This document shows positions 1 through 10,710 of a stretch of DNA of 64,000 bases, in pieces (position 1 is the first letter of the stretch; every line of letters begins with the position of its first letter). Position numbers and translations under genes: made by a program. The notes below the pieces were generated by a model. The model ran no database searches. It had not been told where the DNA came from and saw only the letters and a program-made list of their open reading frames with translations. Source of the DNA: Terebella lapidaria (taxonomy: Eukaryota; Annelida; Polychaeta; Terebellida; Terebellidae); NCBI GenBank assembly GCA_949152475.1, contig OX424558.1, forward strand, positions 40,416,751 through 40,480,750, given 5' to 3'.

Positions 1-179
1 TTTCTGGACGAGTGTATTGTAACGATTTTAAGCCGAAAAATCCTGCTCAGCTAGGTATAATGCATGTTTATTGAACGTTATAGGTGGTTATCCGATGTTA
101 TGCGGTGTTTAAAAAGGTTCACAATCGATTTTATAAGTATATACTTTTGATAAAGTTCTGGTATTTTTCAGTGAAATGT

Positions 180-500
180 CTAAATTGGCTGCTGAGACTT
201 AAACGCTTGCACCTAGACCATGTAGACATGCTAGAGGTGAGGATTTTGTTATTATAGGTTTATGATAAGTCATATATTTTGACACATCTTTCGGTGACCT
301 TGAACTTGACCATAGACAACCTTGAAGGCTAAATCCCAAAGTCCCATCTGTCATGAAATGTGTAAATTGACCTCTACAGACAAGATACGTATTTGTTGAT
401 AGAGCTGATATATATGCTTGTCTCATAAACATACAGAAAGTCATATGCATTCACACCTAATGGTGCTCATTTGGTGCTGAACATGTCTTAATGGTATTGA
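180..500. repeat. Dispersed AGGTCA-rich repeat fragment
   Basis: This stretch resembles sequence near 19600-20350 (and its mirror at 32030-32800), 6640-6860 and 56850-57400. The shared phrases are 'gtgaccttgaacttgacc', 'aaatgtgtaaattgacctctacagacaa' split by small changes, and 'gatagagct..atat'. It has no open frame of interest. It is an old partial copy lying upstream of the glycosyltransferase gene. The remainder of 1-600 shows nothing further. Confidence 0.6.
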
Positions 501-597
501 GGATGAAGTTTGACTGTGACCTGAATTTTTTTTTTGAGTCAGCATTTTCTCATTTCCATTGATATCTTCAAAACCATGTGTCATAACTTCATGTGTA

Positions 598-893
598 TGT
601 GTTTGTTGTGTTCCAGCACTGCGTCTCCCTGTGCCATGAAGTCCCGACGTCCCCTGGTCCCTTGTGGTCTGGGTCTGTTCCTGGCCGTGGCCGTCTCTTG
701 TATATGTTTGTTGTGTTCCAGCACTGTATCTCCCTGTGCCAAGAAGTCCCGACGTCTCCTGTCCCTCGTGGTCTGGGTCTGTTCCTGGCCGTCTCTTGTA
801 TATGTTTGTTGTGTTCCAGCACTGTATCTCCCTGTGCCATGAAGTCCCGACGTCTCCTGGTCCCTCGTGGTCTGGGTCTGCTCGTGGCCATCT
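598..893 (+). repeat. Three tandem copies (about 100 bp) of the first coding exon's 5' end
   Basis: Three near-identical blocks start at about 601, 705 and 804. Each holds a polypyrimidine tract and acceptor (tgttgtgttccag), a short leader and 'gaagtcccgacgtc'. The third copy supplies the start codon used for the glycosyltransferase at 839. The first copy also has an ATG at the equivalent place, while the second has AAG there. The repeat therefore offers three acceptor sites and at least two start codons, but only the third reads directly into the membrane anchor. Confidence 0.8.
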
Positions 894-2606
894 CCCACAT
901 CCTGGTGCTGACTGCATTGTTACGATATCCGCTGTTCACCTATGACACACACGTTGACGTCGGCTTGCAATCTGACCTTGGCTCCCACAATTCGAGTGCC
1001 ACACTGTGTCCATTTGAGCCCCCAGGCCTAGGTAAGTACTCTTCTTTCTGGTTTGTGTGTGCATTATGTGTGGACATTCATCCTTTTATGTATTAATTAT
1101 TGGAAGTCATCAGAATTGTGTGTGTGGTTTTCCGGTTGTTTATTCCACTTGCAGTTGCCAGGAAACTGGTTGTCACACGTATTTATAAGTTTCAGATGCA
1201 TGTTAATGTGATTACTTGCAGACAGGCAATCGACCTTGACCTTGCCAGACACGCCCCCAAGTCTGGAGATGACGCGACTTGAGAACCCTGCAGTGGAGTC
1301 TGGGGGTCGCTGGCAGCCACAGGACTGTGTCGCCCGTCAAACAGTGGCGGTGATTGTGCCGTACCGACACCGGTGGCAGCACCTGCTCTACCTCCTCCCT
1401 CGACTGCACGTACTGCTCCAGCGGCAGCAGTGTGACTACCAGATCTTTGTGGCCGAGCAGGTCTGTCCACGACTAACTCGTGACAGTCAGTTTTCCAAGT
1501 CACTTGTGCTCGTTGTTTGTAAGGTACTGTGCGACTCCTTTCTCTTTACAGGTGACTGAGGGACCATTCAACAAGGGCCGAGTCATGAACCTGGGATTCT
1601 GGGCAGCGTCTGAGCTCCGAGACTGGGACTGCTACATTTTCCATGATGTTGATCTGATACCAGAACTGGACGAGACACTGTATCGCTGCAGAGAGAATCC
1701 GCTGCACCTATCAGCCGGAGTAGATCAGCTACGATACACGTCAGTACTGAGTACACAGACATGTAGTTTGATCAGGATACGTGTAGTTTGATCGAGAGAC
1801 CTGTAGATTGGTCAGCAGATGTGTAGTTTGATCAGAAGATGTGTAGTTTGGTCAGCAGACTTGTAGCTTGATCAGAAGATGTGTAGTTCGGTCAGGAGAC
1901 GTGTAGTTTGGTCAGGAGTCAGGTAGATAAAAATGTATACAATATGTTTACAGACTGATGTACAAGGAGTTGGTGGGTGGAGTTCTGGCCCTGTCTCCTC
2001 AACACTTCCGTGCTGTTAATGGCTACTCAAACGACTTCTGGGGCTGGGGAGGAGAAGATGATGACATGAATAACAGGTAACTATGTGCAACATGTATCCA
2101 TGGCAACAGATGTCAGCACTCAGCAGTACTACAGATCTGGAGAAAATAAGGGTAATTACAGTATTTGACTGGGTTACTATGGCCACCAGTGGATCTAATC
2201 TGTTGTGGTGTTCTCCAGGATCCAGGCAGCAGGACTGACCGTGATCCACACAAGTACACAGCGCGGACGATACAAGATGCTTCCTCATGTCAAAGGTCGA
2301 CCGTCTCTACACAGGTAGTCACAACACACACTGATAACTAAGCTGCTTGTACGACTTTATTCTAAACATGTCATTGTTTTTGTTTTTTTCAGAGCAGAAA
2401 TGTTGTCAAGACACAAATCTTCTGAGTATGATGGCCTAAGCACACTTCCAGAGATAGATGGCAAAGTCTTGTCAGTTGACAAACAACCATTGTACGTCAA
2501 CATTACTATAGATGTGGGCCGTGCTCCAGCAGTGCAGACACCAACACAATCATGGTGGTGGCAGCGGCTTCTTGTCAATGCTCGACTTATATTCCAGGGT
2601 TTTTAG
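839..2606 (+). CDS. bre-4-like: Family-7 glycosyltransferase, probable beta-1,4-N-acetylgalactosaminyltransferase (bre-4-like), 6 exons, complete
   Basis: The exons I infer are 839-1031, 1222-1460, 1552-1739, 1954-2076, 2219-2314 and 2393-2606. All introns are GT-AG with matching phases, giving 350 residues. Residues 8-28 form a signal anchor after a basic start, so this is a type II Golgi protein. Asn51-Ser-Ser is a possible glycosylation site. Family landmarks are VPYRHR (110-115), FVAEQ at the end of exon 2, [10 protein letters not shown], the metal-binding DVD (176-178) in HDVDLIPE, and WGWGGEDDD (236-244). The C-terminal '[11 protein letters not shown]' matches the vertebrate 'PLYTQITVDIG'. 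The residue aligned with bovine B4GALT1 Tyr289, just before V-GG-V, is Leu213. In known enzymes Ile or Leu there favours UDP-GalNAc over UDP-Gal. That donor preference is inferred; the GT7 family call is firm. The start at 839 is chosen because the frame runs straight into the anchor and exon 2. Confidence 0.9.
1745..1925 (+). repeat. Intronic minisatellite, unit about 20 bp
   Basis: About eight imperfect copies of 'gtgtagtttgatcaggaga' fill most of intron 3 of the glycosyltransferase gene, starting a few bases after the donor. A short block of the same unit in reverse orientation occurs at 7516-7562. Confidence 0.8.
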
Positions 2607-2760
2607 ACCACTGACCATGTGTCGGGATTCCTGGCCACAATCTCTAAACTATCACCAAGTCAGTCTGCGATTGAGATGTCTTCTAGTCAAAGCATTATTT
2701 TTGCACAGTCTGCATAATTTTTCTGCAGATATATTTGCAAACCTGTGATTTTCTGCGAGA

Positions 2761-2811
2761 AATAAAAAGTGTTTTGTAAAAATTTGTGTGATATTTTATA
2801 TTCAAAATAAA
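2761..2811 (+). terminator. Polyadenylation signals of the glycosyltransferase gene
   Basis: AATAAA occurs at 2761-2766 and again at 2806-2811, 155 and 200 bp after the stop codon. Either fits a normal 3' end. From here to 3195 I see only AT-rich intergenic DNA. Confidence 0.6.
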
Positions 2812-3198
2812 TCATATTGACTTGTGGTATGTGGATATTATGGATTTTGTGAATATTGTCCGTCAGTGAAATAATCGTCTTTAGCCTAGTGCTTGTACAG
2901 ACAGATCACCTAGAATGTCCTAGATATTTCATGACATGGATGATGCCAAATTCGCTCGTTGGCGACCAGGGAGAGTGTCTAGTTCATGGCGTGTTTTCGA
3001 TACACCATCTTTCTGTTATTTTGATGGTGTGAAATATTCCAATACATTTGTCAGTGACTTAACTTTTTCGCACGAGCATAGTCTACACCCATATACTTGA
3101 GGATATGGACGTTCTCCTTTAACTACCCTACGGTGAAACTGGGAATGTATGATGCCGGACTGGCTTCCCTATATTCGATTGCCAATGTTCTTCTTTTT

Positions 3199-4690
3199 AG
3201 CTTACCGGACCTATGGTCCGATAAGCTATTGCCGTCAGGTTGCGTCCGTCCGTCGGTGTCGGCGTGGGTGTCGGCGTCGGCATTGTCAAACGCTGGGAAA
3301 AAATCTGTTCGATGAATACTACTGTAATTCACAAAGTATGTTCTATGGGCCCATTTCTCCGGACCACTTTTTAGGTTACCGGACCTATGGTCCGATAACC
3401 TATTGCCATGGCGTTGCGTCCGTCGTCCGTCCGTCCGTCCGTCCGTCCGTCGTCCGTCTGTTAACATTTTTATCTTTTTTGTTTACAGACGAATTTTTCT
3501 GAAATTTTGCACAAAAATGCCTAAAAATATTTCGAGAGGGAGGTATTTTTTAGTTTTTTGATTTTCGCATTTTTTTCAAAATGGCGGCCGTTTTCGTCGA
3601 AAAATGCCTGATTTTGGACTTTGGCGGCCATTTTCTCAAAAACTGTTCAGTAACTTTTTTTCTTTTTGATACATAACACTCCTCATATATACTCCTGTGA
3701 TGTGTATAAGTTTCGTTGCGCTTGAATCGCTCGAAGTGGGCCATTTTGGGCCAAACTCGGCCCAAATGGGACTTTCCCATGTTAAATTCTCCTATGCTTT
3801 ATCTCACTTAATATTGAGATTAGAGACTAGGAATCAATTGTGGACATATAGGAAATGATATATGCTGAATATTGTCGTGACCTTGAATTTGACCTCTGAC
3901 CTCGGTTTCAAGGTCAGAGCGGCGTTTTCGTCGAAAAATGGCCAATTTTGGACTTTGACGGTCGTTTTCTCAAAATCTGTTCAGTAACTTTTTTTTGTAT
4001 TGATGCATAACACTCCTCATATGTACCCCTGTGACATGTATGAATTTCGTTGCCCTTGAATCGCTCGAAGTGGGCCATTTTGGGCCCAAACTCGGCCCAA
4101 ATGGGACTTTCCCATGTTAAATTCTCCTACATGTATGCTTTATAATGGGACACATTAAGCCATAATATCTCACTTAATATTGAGATTAGAGACTAGTATT
4201 CAATTGTGGACATATAGGAAATGATATATGCCGAACATTGTCGTGACCTTGAATTTGACCTTTGACCTCGGGTTCAAGGTCAGAGCACAAAATGGCTAAT
4301 ATCTCGCTTATTATCGACTTTACAGCTTAGAAATCAATTGTGAACATATAGGAAATGATATATGCTGAATATTCTCGTGACCTTGAATTTGACCTTTGAC
4401 CTTATTTTCAAGGTCACATGACAAAAATGGCTAATATCTCGCTTATTATCGACTTTACAGCTTAGGAATCAATTGTGAACATATAGGAAATGATTTATGC
4501 TGAATATTCTCGTGACCTTGAATTTGACCTCTGACCTCGGTTTCAAGGTCAGAGCGGCCGTTTTCGTCGAAAAATGGCCAATTTTGGACTTTGACGGTCG
4601 TTTTCTCAAAATCTGTTCAGTAACTTTTTTTCTTATTGATGTATTAACTGTACATATTTTGCATATTACTGAATATATGTTCTCTTTCCA
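3199..4690 (+). repeat. Hairpin-headed dispersed repeat with 134-bp tandem tail
   Basis: Two hairpin heads (3200-3226 and 3374-3400) are followed by a (GTCC)n stretch. A body follows with 'aaaatggcggcc' motifs, the phrase 'gggccattttgggccaaactcgg' (split by variants), and then several tail units with 'tgaccttgaatttgacct' and 'caaggtcag'. The same order of parts recurs at 5981, 16850-21300 (and the mirrored arm), 55672 and 57832. The two heads differ in body: the first is followed by unrelated sequence up to 3370. No protein frame is seen, so this is a non-autonomous element of unknown class. Confidence 0.75.
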
Positions 4691-4699
4691 GTTCTGATT

Positions 4700-5231
4700 G
4701 CGTTATACCTGACATTGCACATTCTTTCACATATACAATCCTTACCATTCGAAGTTAAGCCTGAGGCGAAGTGTTTGGGGTTCACTTCTTAATACGTCCC
4801 CCGAATGGTTTTGATTGCTATATGTCTATGTGTGTGTAGGTGTCTTTATATTTCATTTAAGAAAACTTGTATTTCCCCTATTTAACTTCGTTAATTTCGG
4901 TATTAATATGAGAGAAGGCCGCGAGCCTGTGTATCTGTGAAAGATGCACACACAATCCCTTTAACAGGTGGCACGCATCCACGCGACCGCAACAAAACCC
5001 AGATTGCTTTATGGCCCCATGGCGACAAAGTTAACGAGTTTAAATGCCCTCAAAAGCATGCCTCAGGAGCATGAGCAGACGGTTTGGTGATCACTGATCA
5101 AGGTTATAAAAGACAGTTAACCGGTGTTTGACGGTTAACCGGTTAATCGTTTGGAGATTTAACAGCCGGTTATTCGCGGTTATTAAAAAAATGCTAGCCG
5201 TCGGCGGTTAACCCATTAATCGTGCAGGCCC
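4700..5231. repeat. Unassigned segment ending in a hAT-like terminus
   Basis: This interrupts the AGGTCA tail. It holds several 'ggttaaccgg' type short inverted motifs (5115-5215) and ends in 'aatcgtgcaggccct', which read in reverse resembles the AGGGCCTGCACGATT start common in hAT transposons. A related end lies at 39212-39228. No transposase is present. The hAT assignment is tentative. Confidence 0.35.
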
Positions 5232-5414
5232 TATTTATTATTGACTTTACAGCTTAGGAATCAGTTGTGCACCTATGGGGAATGATGTGTACATGCCAAA
5301 TATTTTGATGACCATTGATTCGACCTTCGACCTTATTTTCAAGGTCATGGAACAAAATTGCTATTTTGTTTTACTTGTTATTGAATTTACAGCTTAGCAA
5401 ACAATGGACATATC

Positions 5415-5856
5415 GGGATTCCAAAATGTTCTATTTTACGTTTGTTTTTGGCATCATCAAAATCTGACTATTGGTGGTAATAAATTGATACTTACTTTCA
5501 TATCAGTGAGTCAGTGTCACTGCTGGCGGACGTTGAATCTGTCCCCGAGGATACCATCAACTCAGTAGCCTTCTGGCTTGTGATTAGGTACTTATGTATT
5601 TGTCATATATCTATTCCATGGGGTTTGTTTCAGATTTCTAAATTATTTTCATAGGTTGTGGGCAGTTGTATACTAATTCCATCAGGTGTACAGTAGAAAC
5701 AACTACATTTAACACACTGTCTGCCCCTGATGACACCAGTGTGTCTTTGGATAAACTATTTGGTCGGGCTTTGTTTCTATTCCAAAATGTTCTATTTTAC
5801 GTTTGTTTTTGGCATCATCAAAATCTGACTATTGGTTGTAATAGATTGATACTTAC
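5415..5856 (+). repeat. Direct duplication of about 80 bp
   Basis: The block beginning 'attccaaaatgttctatttt' occurs at about 5418-5495 and again at 5780-5856 with few differences. The 280 bp between them look unique and hold no convincing exon. Confidence 0.7.
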
Positions 5857-7124
5857 ATATACATGTTTGCTGGATATTCTCATGACTTTGCATTTTGACC
5901 AGTGACCTTATTTTCAAGGTCACAGGAATATAAAACATATTTTGTCCGGTAACCTGTCTTAGCCCTTGGGCTAATTTTTAGGTTACCGGACCTTTGGTCC
6001 GATAACCTATTGGCATGGCGTTGCGTCCGTCTGTCCGTCCGTCTGTCCAGTCGTCCGTCCGGCGTTAACATTTTTATCTTTAAAGTTAACTATCGAATAT
6101 TTCTGAAATTTTGCACAAAAATGCCTAAAAATATTTTGAGAAGGAGGTATTTTTTTGTTTTTTGATTTTCGCATTTTTTTCAAAATGGCGGCCGTTTTTG
6201 TCGAAAAACGCTCAATTTTAGATTTTGACAGCCACTTTCTCAAAAACTGTCTGATCAGTTTTGAGTTTTTGGTTTCAAAAGATTCCTCTCATATACCTCT
6301 GTGATATGACCTTGAATTTGACCTTGGATGACCTTGAAAGGTCAAAACAGCCATTTTTGGGTCGAAAAATGCTCACATTTGCACCTGGTCTGTATTTTCT
6401 CAAAAAATGTCTGATCAGTTTTGAGATTTTTGCTTAAAAAGATTCCTCTTATATACCTCTGTGACGTGTATAAGTTTTGTTGCCCTTGAATCGCCGATCT
6501 CCGTGTGGCAGCCATTTTGAAATTTTGACGAGTCGGCGAAAAAAAAATTTATTCGCCCCAAATCGCATTACTATCCATTTTGGGCCATTTCTAGGCAAAA
6601 AAAATTTTCACCCTTTGAAAAAAATTTTGGACTTGCAGATAGAGCTCATGTTTGCATTATGAACATATAGGAAGACATATATGGCACAACTAATGATGAC
6701 CTTGAACTTGACGTCAGATGACCTTGAGTGCCAAATGTCTGACTTGGAATGTGTAAATTGACCTGAGCGGCCTAAACGATTCCACCCAACATATAGAATA
6801 TCAAATGCCGCACACATACATGTAATGGTAACATCGAAGTTCATACGGATGACCTTGACTGGTAAATCCCAATGTCATATGTTTACACTGCGAACCTTGA
6901 TTGGTAAAAGGTCTGTTACCTGCCAATGCTGCCATGGCCAAACCAAAATTGTTCGGTAACCTATCTTAGCCTTTGGGCTAATTTTTTTTCGTCGATTGAA
7001 TCGCTTTTTCCAAAATACATGAAACTGTATTCCTGTTGTCCGTACAAAACAATATCGTATTTGTAAACTCTGAAACCTGTAAATTCTTTTAACTTCATTA
7101 CACATCGTCAACACTAGTAACCTA

Positions 7125-7335
7125 TCCCACTTGGCAGTTTAGGTGTAATATCACTCGAAGAACCTCTCTTTCAGTCCGTATCAATCCGTATCCAACATTC
7201 ATGTTGAAAAGCTCTTTTAAGCACTTCCCAACACGACTTGCTGGATAGGGATTGATACGGATTGAAAGAGAGGTTCTTGGAGTGATATTCCACCTAAATT
7301 GACATGTGTGATATCTTCCAAGTTGGGACAATCAG
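7125..7335. mobile_element. MITE with inverted ends of about 55-60 bp
   Basis: 'atatcactcgaagaacctct' at 7148 onward is matched in reverse by 'agaggttcttggagtgatat' near 7290, and the pairing continues on both sides, out to 'cccacttggcag' versus 'cttccaagttggg'. The loop is about 60 bp. It has no coding capacity, and I cannot place the class. Confidence 0.7.
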
Positions 7336-7515
7336 TAATAAAGTTAGAAGAATTCACAGTTTTCAGTGTTTACAAATACGAAATTGTGTAATTTGTACTG
7401 ACAACAGGAACACAGTGTTATGTATTTCTATGTTTTGAATACAAGATTTCGTATTTCTGAGAACTACGAAAAATGGTAGTTCTGCAGAAATACGCTTTTG
7501 CTATATTGTCCGGAC

Positions 7516-7562
7516 TGACCAAACTACACGTCTCCTGATCAAACTACAGGTCTCCTGATCCT
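7516..7562 (-). repeat. Displaced copy of the intron-3 minisatellite
   Basis: Two to three units ('accaaactacacgtctcctg') are the reverse complement of the tandem unit at 1745-1925. They abut the repeat body at 7563 directly. Confidence 0.7.
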
Positions 7563-8576
7563 GATCGAAAAATGGCCAATTTTGGACTTTGGCGGCCATT
7601 TTCTCAAAAACTGTCTGATCAGTTTTGAGATTTTTGTTTCAAAAGATTCCCCATATATACTTTTGTGCTGTGTATAAGTTTCGTTGCCCTTGAATCGGCG
7701 GTCTGTGTGTGGCAGCCATTTTGATTTTTTCGACCGGTCCCAGATAGGACTTTCCATGTTAAATTGGCCTATGCTTCATAATGGGGACAAATTTCTTCTA
7801 ATATCTCACTTAATATTGGGATTAGACATTAGGAATCAATTGTGCACATATAGGAAATTATATATGCCGATTATTCTCATGACCTTGAATTTGACCTCCA
7901 ACCTAATTTTCAAGGTCACAGCACAAAATGGCTAATATCTCACTTATTATCGACTTTACAGCTTAGGAATCATTTATCAGCATATAGGAAATGATATATT
8001 CTGAATAATATCGTGACCTTGAATTTGACCTTTAACCTCATTTTCAAGGTCACAGGACAAAATGGCTAATGTATCGACTTTACAGCTTAGGAATCAATTG
8101 TGAACATATAGGGAAGGATGTATGCCAAATATTTCGATGACCTTGAACCTGACACTTGACCTCGTTTTCAAGGTCAGAGCACAAAATCGCTAATATCTTG
8201 CTTATTATCAACTTTACAGCTTAGACATCAATTGAGGAAATTAATATGCCGAATATTCTTGTGAGCTTAAATTTGACCTTTGACCTCAATAAACTGAAAC
8301 CGATACGAAAGCAAAGAATATCTTTGACAGTACTAGTCAGTTCCATTCTAGTTTCATATCGTTGTATATTAGGCTCTAACACGATCGACTTACGTAGAGC
8401 AAGTTTCAGGCGTGAATGATGTGCAATTATTCTCATGACTTCATGACATTGCTTTCAGCTTTACATAAAACTGAAACATATCTTGGGTCCGGTAAGCGCA
8501 GAGCCCTACGGCTCTATTTCTTGAACATGCAAGTGCAAATGTGTGCAAAAAGGGAAACACATTTGGACCCATACTC

Positions 8577-8582
8577 TTTATT
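8577..8582 (-). terminator. Polyadenylation signal for the cysteine-rich gene
   Basis: AATAAA on the minus strand lies 131 bp beyond the stop codon at 8713-8715. Confidence 0.55.
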
Positions 8583-8712
8583 GGAATTCATAATTTGTTA
8601 CAATACATATAAAAGACTAGCGCTGAGATAGGAGGCACCACCAGCACAGGCTGTGTGTTGTCTGTTATAGAGGCTAATGTGTGGCTAGTGGGGTAACCAT
8701 GGTGACAGGTCT

Positions 8713-9340
8713 TCAGAATGCCCGGTGACATTTATGCCGGATACACTGGAGTCTACGTGACGAGTTGTTAGGGTGCCTCGAGCAGTAGACCTGCATACAC
8801 TGAAGCAGCTGGTCGTTGATTCGCTTTCTGACAGCAGGCTGCTGAGAGTGCTGAGCGGTCAGGGACTCCAGGGACTCCGAGTCCAGGCCCGGGGCCCCCA
8901 GGCTGTCTGGGTCCAGGCTTCCGGCCCCCAGACTGGCTGGATCCAAGCTCCCGGCACCAATACTCTCTGGATCCTGGCCACAGCAACGCTGGCTGACGCA
9001 CTGATCGAGATCGTTGCCGCGGGCGGTTGGACACAGCACGGCGCGGCACACAGAGTACACAGCATCCTGGAGGGTGGACAGGTCGGCCGGGGCGGGGCAC
9101 AGCTCGGGCGGACAGGCGGGCGGGGCTCCTGGACAGTATGGACTGCCGGCCAGCATAGATCCCAACAGGTCGCCTACTCCAGGCCCCTCCAGGTCCCGGG
9201 GCATGGCCAGTAGACCCGCCGGACAGTAGGCTTGCAGACACTGCACATATACTCTCTGTTTGCGGAAGTAAGGCAGACAATACTTCTCAATACACGGCTG
9301 GATGTCATCATTCCAGTACCGACTTCTCAAGTGGGCTACC
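8713..9340 (-). CDS. Cysteine-rich protein with three twin Cx4C modules, last exon
   Basis: An acceptor (ttatttctacag) ends at 9341 and the frame runs 208 residues to TGA at 8713-8715. It holds three modules of the form Cx4C-(10 to 12 residues)-Cx4C: CIEKYC...CLQAYC, CRAVLC...CVSQRC and CMQVYC...CIRHKC. Modules 2 and 3 are separated by a linker with three copies of 'GSLDP(A/D)SLGA' type repeats. Paired CxnC on helices with even spacing is typical of disulphide-linked helical hairpins. A secreted or lumenal protein is likely but not shown by this exon alone. The exon needs two bases from the previous exon. I do not recognise the family and assign no function. The reading continues open upstream of the acceptor to 9387, but that part looks intronic. 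Confidence 0.7.
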
Positions 9341-9559
9341 CTGTAGAAATAAACAGTAAGCACTGATTGAACAGCTGTTAAGTACATGGCATCAAATGTT
9401 AGCGACCAATATTCAACAAGTCAAATACATTCCATTATAACAAATTTCTTTGGTAGAGATCGCCTCCGGTCCTGACCATCATCTGGCTTGAATAGACTTT
9501 ACCACTTATATTGAGCATATATTCGAACAGCAGCAGAGCGCATTGCAGATTCGTTATCT

Positions 9560-10640
9560 ATACCTTGGCAGGAGGGATTTGCCCTTCATTAGGACGTACT
9601 TGGCAGGAGGGAGTGGTCCTTCATTAGGAAGTACTTGGGAGGGAGGAATTTGGACTCACGTAGGCAGGAGGGATTCGTCCTTCATTAGGACATATTTCGC
9701 GAGTAAATATTGGTACTTCAATAGCACCGGGGACTATTCGTTCCATATAGAATGGGGCATGGTACGATTTACATGACTTTGGCAGCAGTCAAAACAAGAG
9801 CATCCTGTGTGAACTTTGCAGGAGGGATTTGCCCTCCATTAGGATGTACTTGGGCAGGAGGGATTGGTACTTCATTAGGGCGTACTTGGCAGGAGGGATT
9901 TGCCCTTCATTAGGGTGTACTTGGCAGAAGGGGTTGGTCCTTCATTAGGACGTACTTGGCAGAATAGGATTGGTCCTTTATTAGGATGTACTTGGGCAGG
10001 ATGGATTCGTTTTTCATTAGAACGTACTTGGCAGGATGGATTCGTCCTTCATTAGGGCGTACTTGGCAGGAAGGATTTGCCTTTCATTAGGGCGTACTTG
10101 GCAGGAGGGATTTGTCTTTCATTAGGACGTACTTGGCAGGAGGGATTGGTCCTTTATTAGGGCGTACTTGGCAGGAGGGATTGGTCCTTCATTAGGGCGT
10201 ACTTGGCAGGAGGGATTGGTCCTTCATTAGGACGTACTTGGCAGGATGGATTCGTCCTTCATTAGGGCGTACTTGGCAGGAGGGATTTGCCTTTCATTAG
10301 GGCGTACTTGGCAGGAGGGATTGGTCCTTCATTAGGACGTACTTGGCAGGAGGGATTTGCCTTTCATTAGGACGTACTTGGGCGGGAGGGATTGGTCCTT
10401 CATTAGGACGTACTTGGGCGGGAGGGGTTGGTCCTTCATTAGGACGTACTTGGGCGGGAGGGGTTGGTCCTTCATTAGGACGTACTTGGGCGGGAGGGAG
10501 TGGTGCTTCATTAGAACGTACTTGGGAAGGAGGAATTTGTCCTTCATTTGGACTCACGTAAGCAGGAGGGATTGGTCCTTCATTAGGACGTATTTCGCGA
10601 GTATGTATTGGTACTTCATTAGCACTGGGGACTATTCGTT
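9560..10640. repeat. 35-bp minisatellite with higher-order duplication
   Basis: About 27 imperfect copies of a unit near 'acttggcaggagggattggt' plus 'ccttcattaggacgt'. A longer flank (about 150 bp, with 'cgcgagta', 'ggggactattcgttcc' and 'gcagcagtcaaaacaagagc') is present twice, at 9645-9815 and 10550-10710. The array therefore sits between or inside duplicated flanks. The unit has no stop in several frames on both strands, which produces long false reading frames. It probably lies in an intron of the cysteine-rich gene. Confidence 0.85.
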
Positions 10641-10710
10641 CCGTATAGAATGGTATGATACGATTTACATGTATTTGGCAGCAGTCAAAACAAGAGCATC
10701 CTGTGCGATC

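Larger units (their letters stand above)
5940..8290 (+). repeat. Second cluster of hairpin-headed repeat and AGGTCA tail units
   Basis: A short hairpin ('ttagcccttgggctaa', 5966-5981) precedes the 27-bp head at 5983-6009. The (GTCC)n, 'aaaatggcggcc' body and tail units to about 8290 follow. The cluster is interrupted by a MITE (7125-7335), by 'aaatacg' rich AT sequence (6990-7500) and by a reversed minisatellite scrap (7516-7562). Confidence 0.7.

Noticed and set aside
534-842. 102-codon frame reading through the triplicated block
   Set aside because: It is made by repetition of the cassette, runs through acceptor sequences and is out of frame with the enzyme.
3420-3462. (GTCC)n tract as a stand-alone microsatellite or CRISPR-like array
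   Set aside because: It recurs in the same place in each copy of the hairpin-headed element, so it is part of that element. No direct repeats with spacers of CRISPR type exist.
8773-9213. 146-codon plus-strand frame over the cysteine-rich exon
   Set aside because: Antisense shadow. The minus frame has regular cysteine modules, an acceptor and a poly-A signal.
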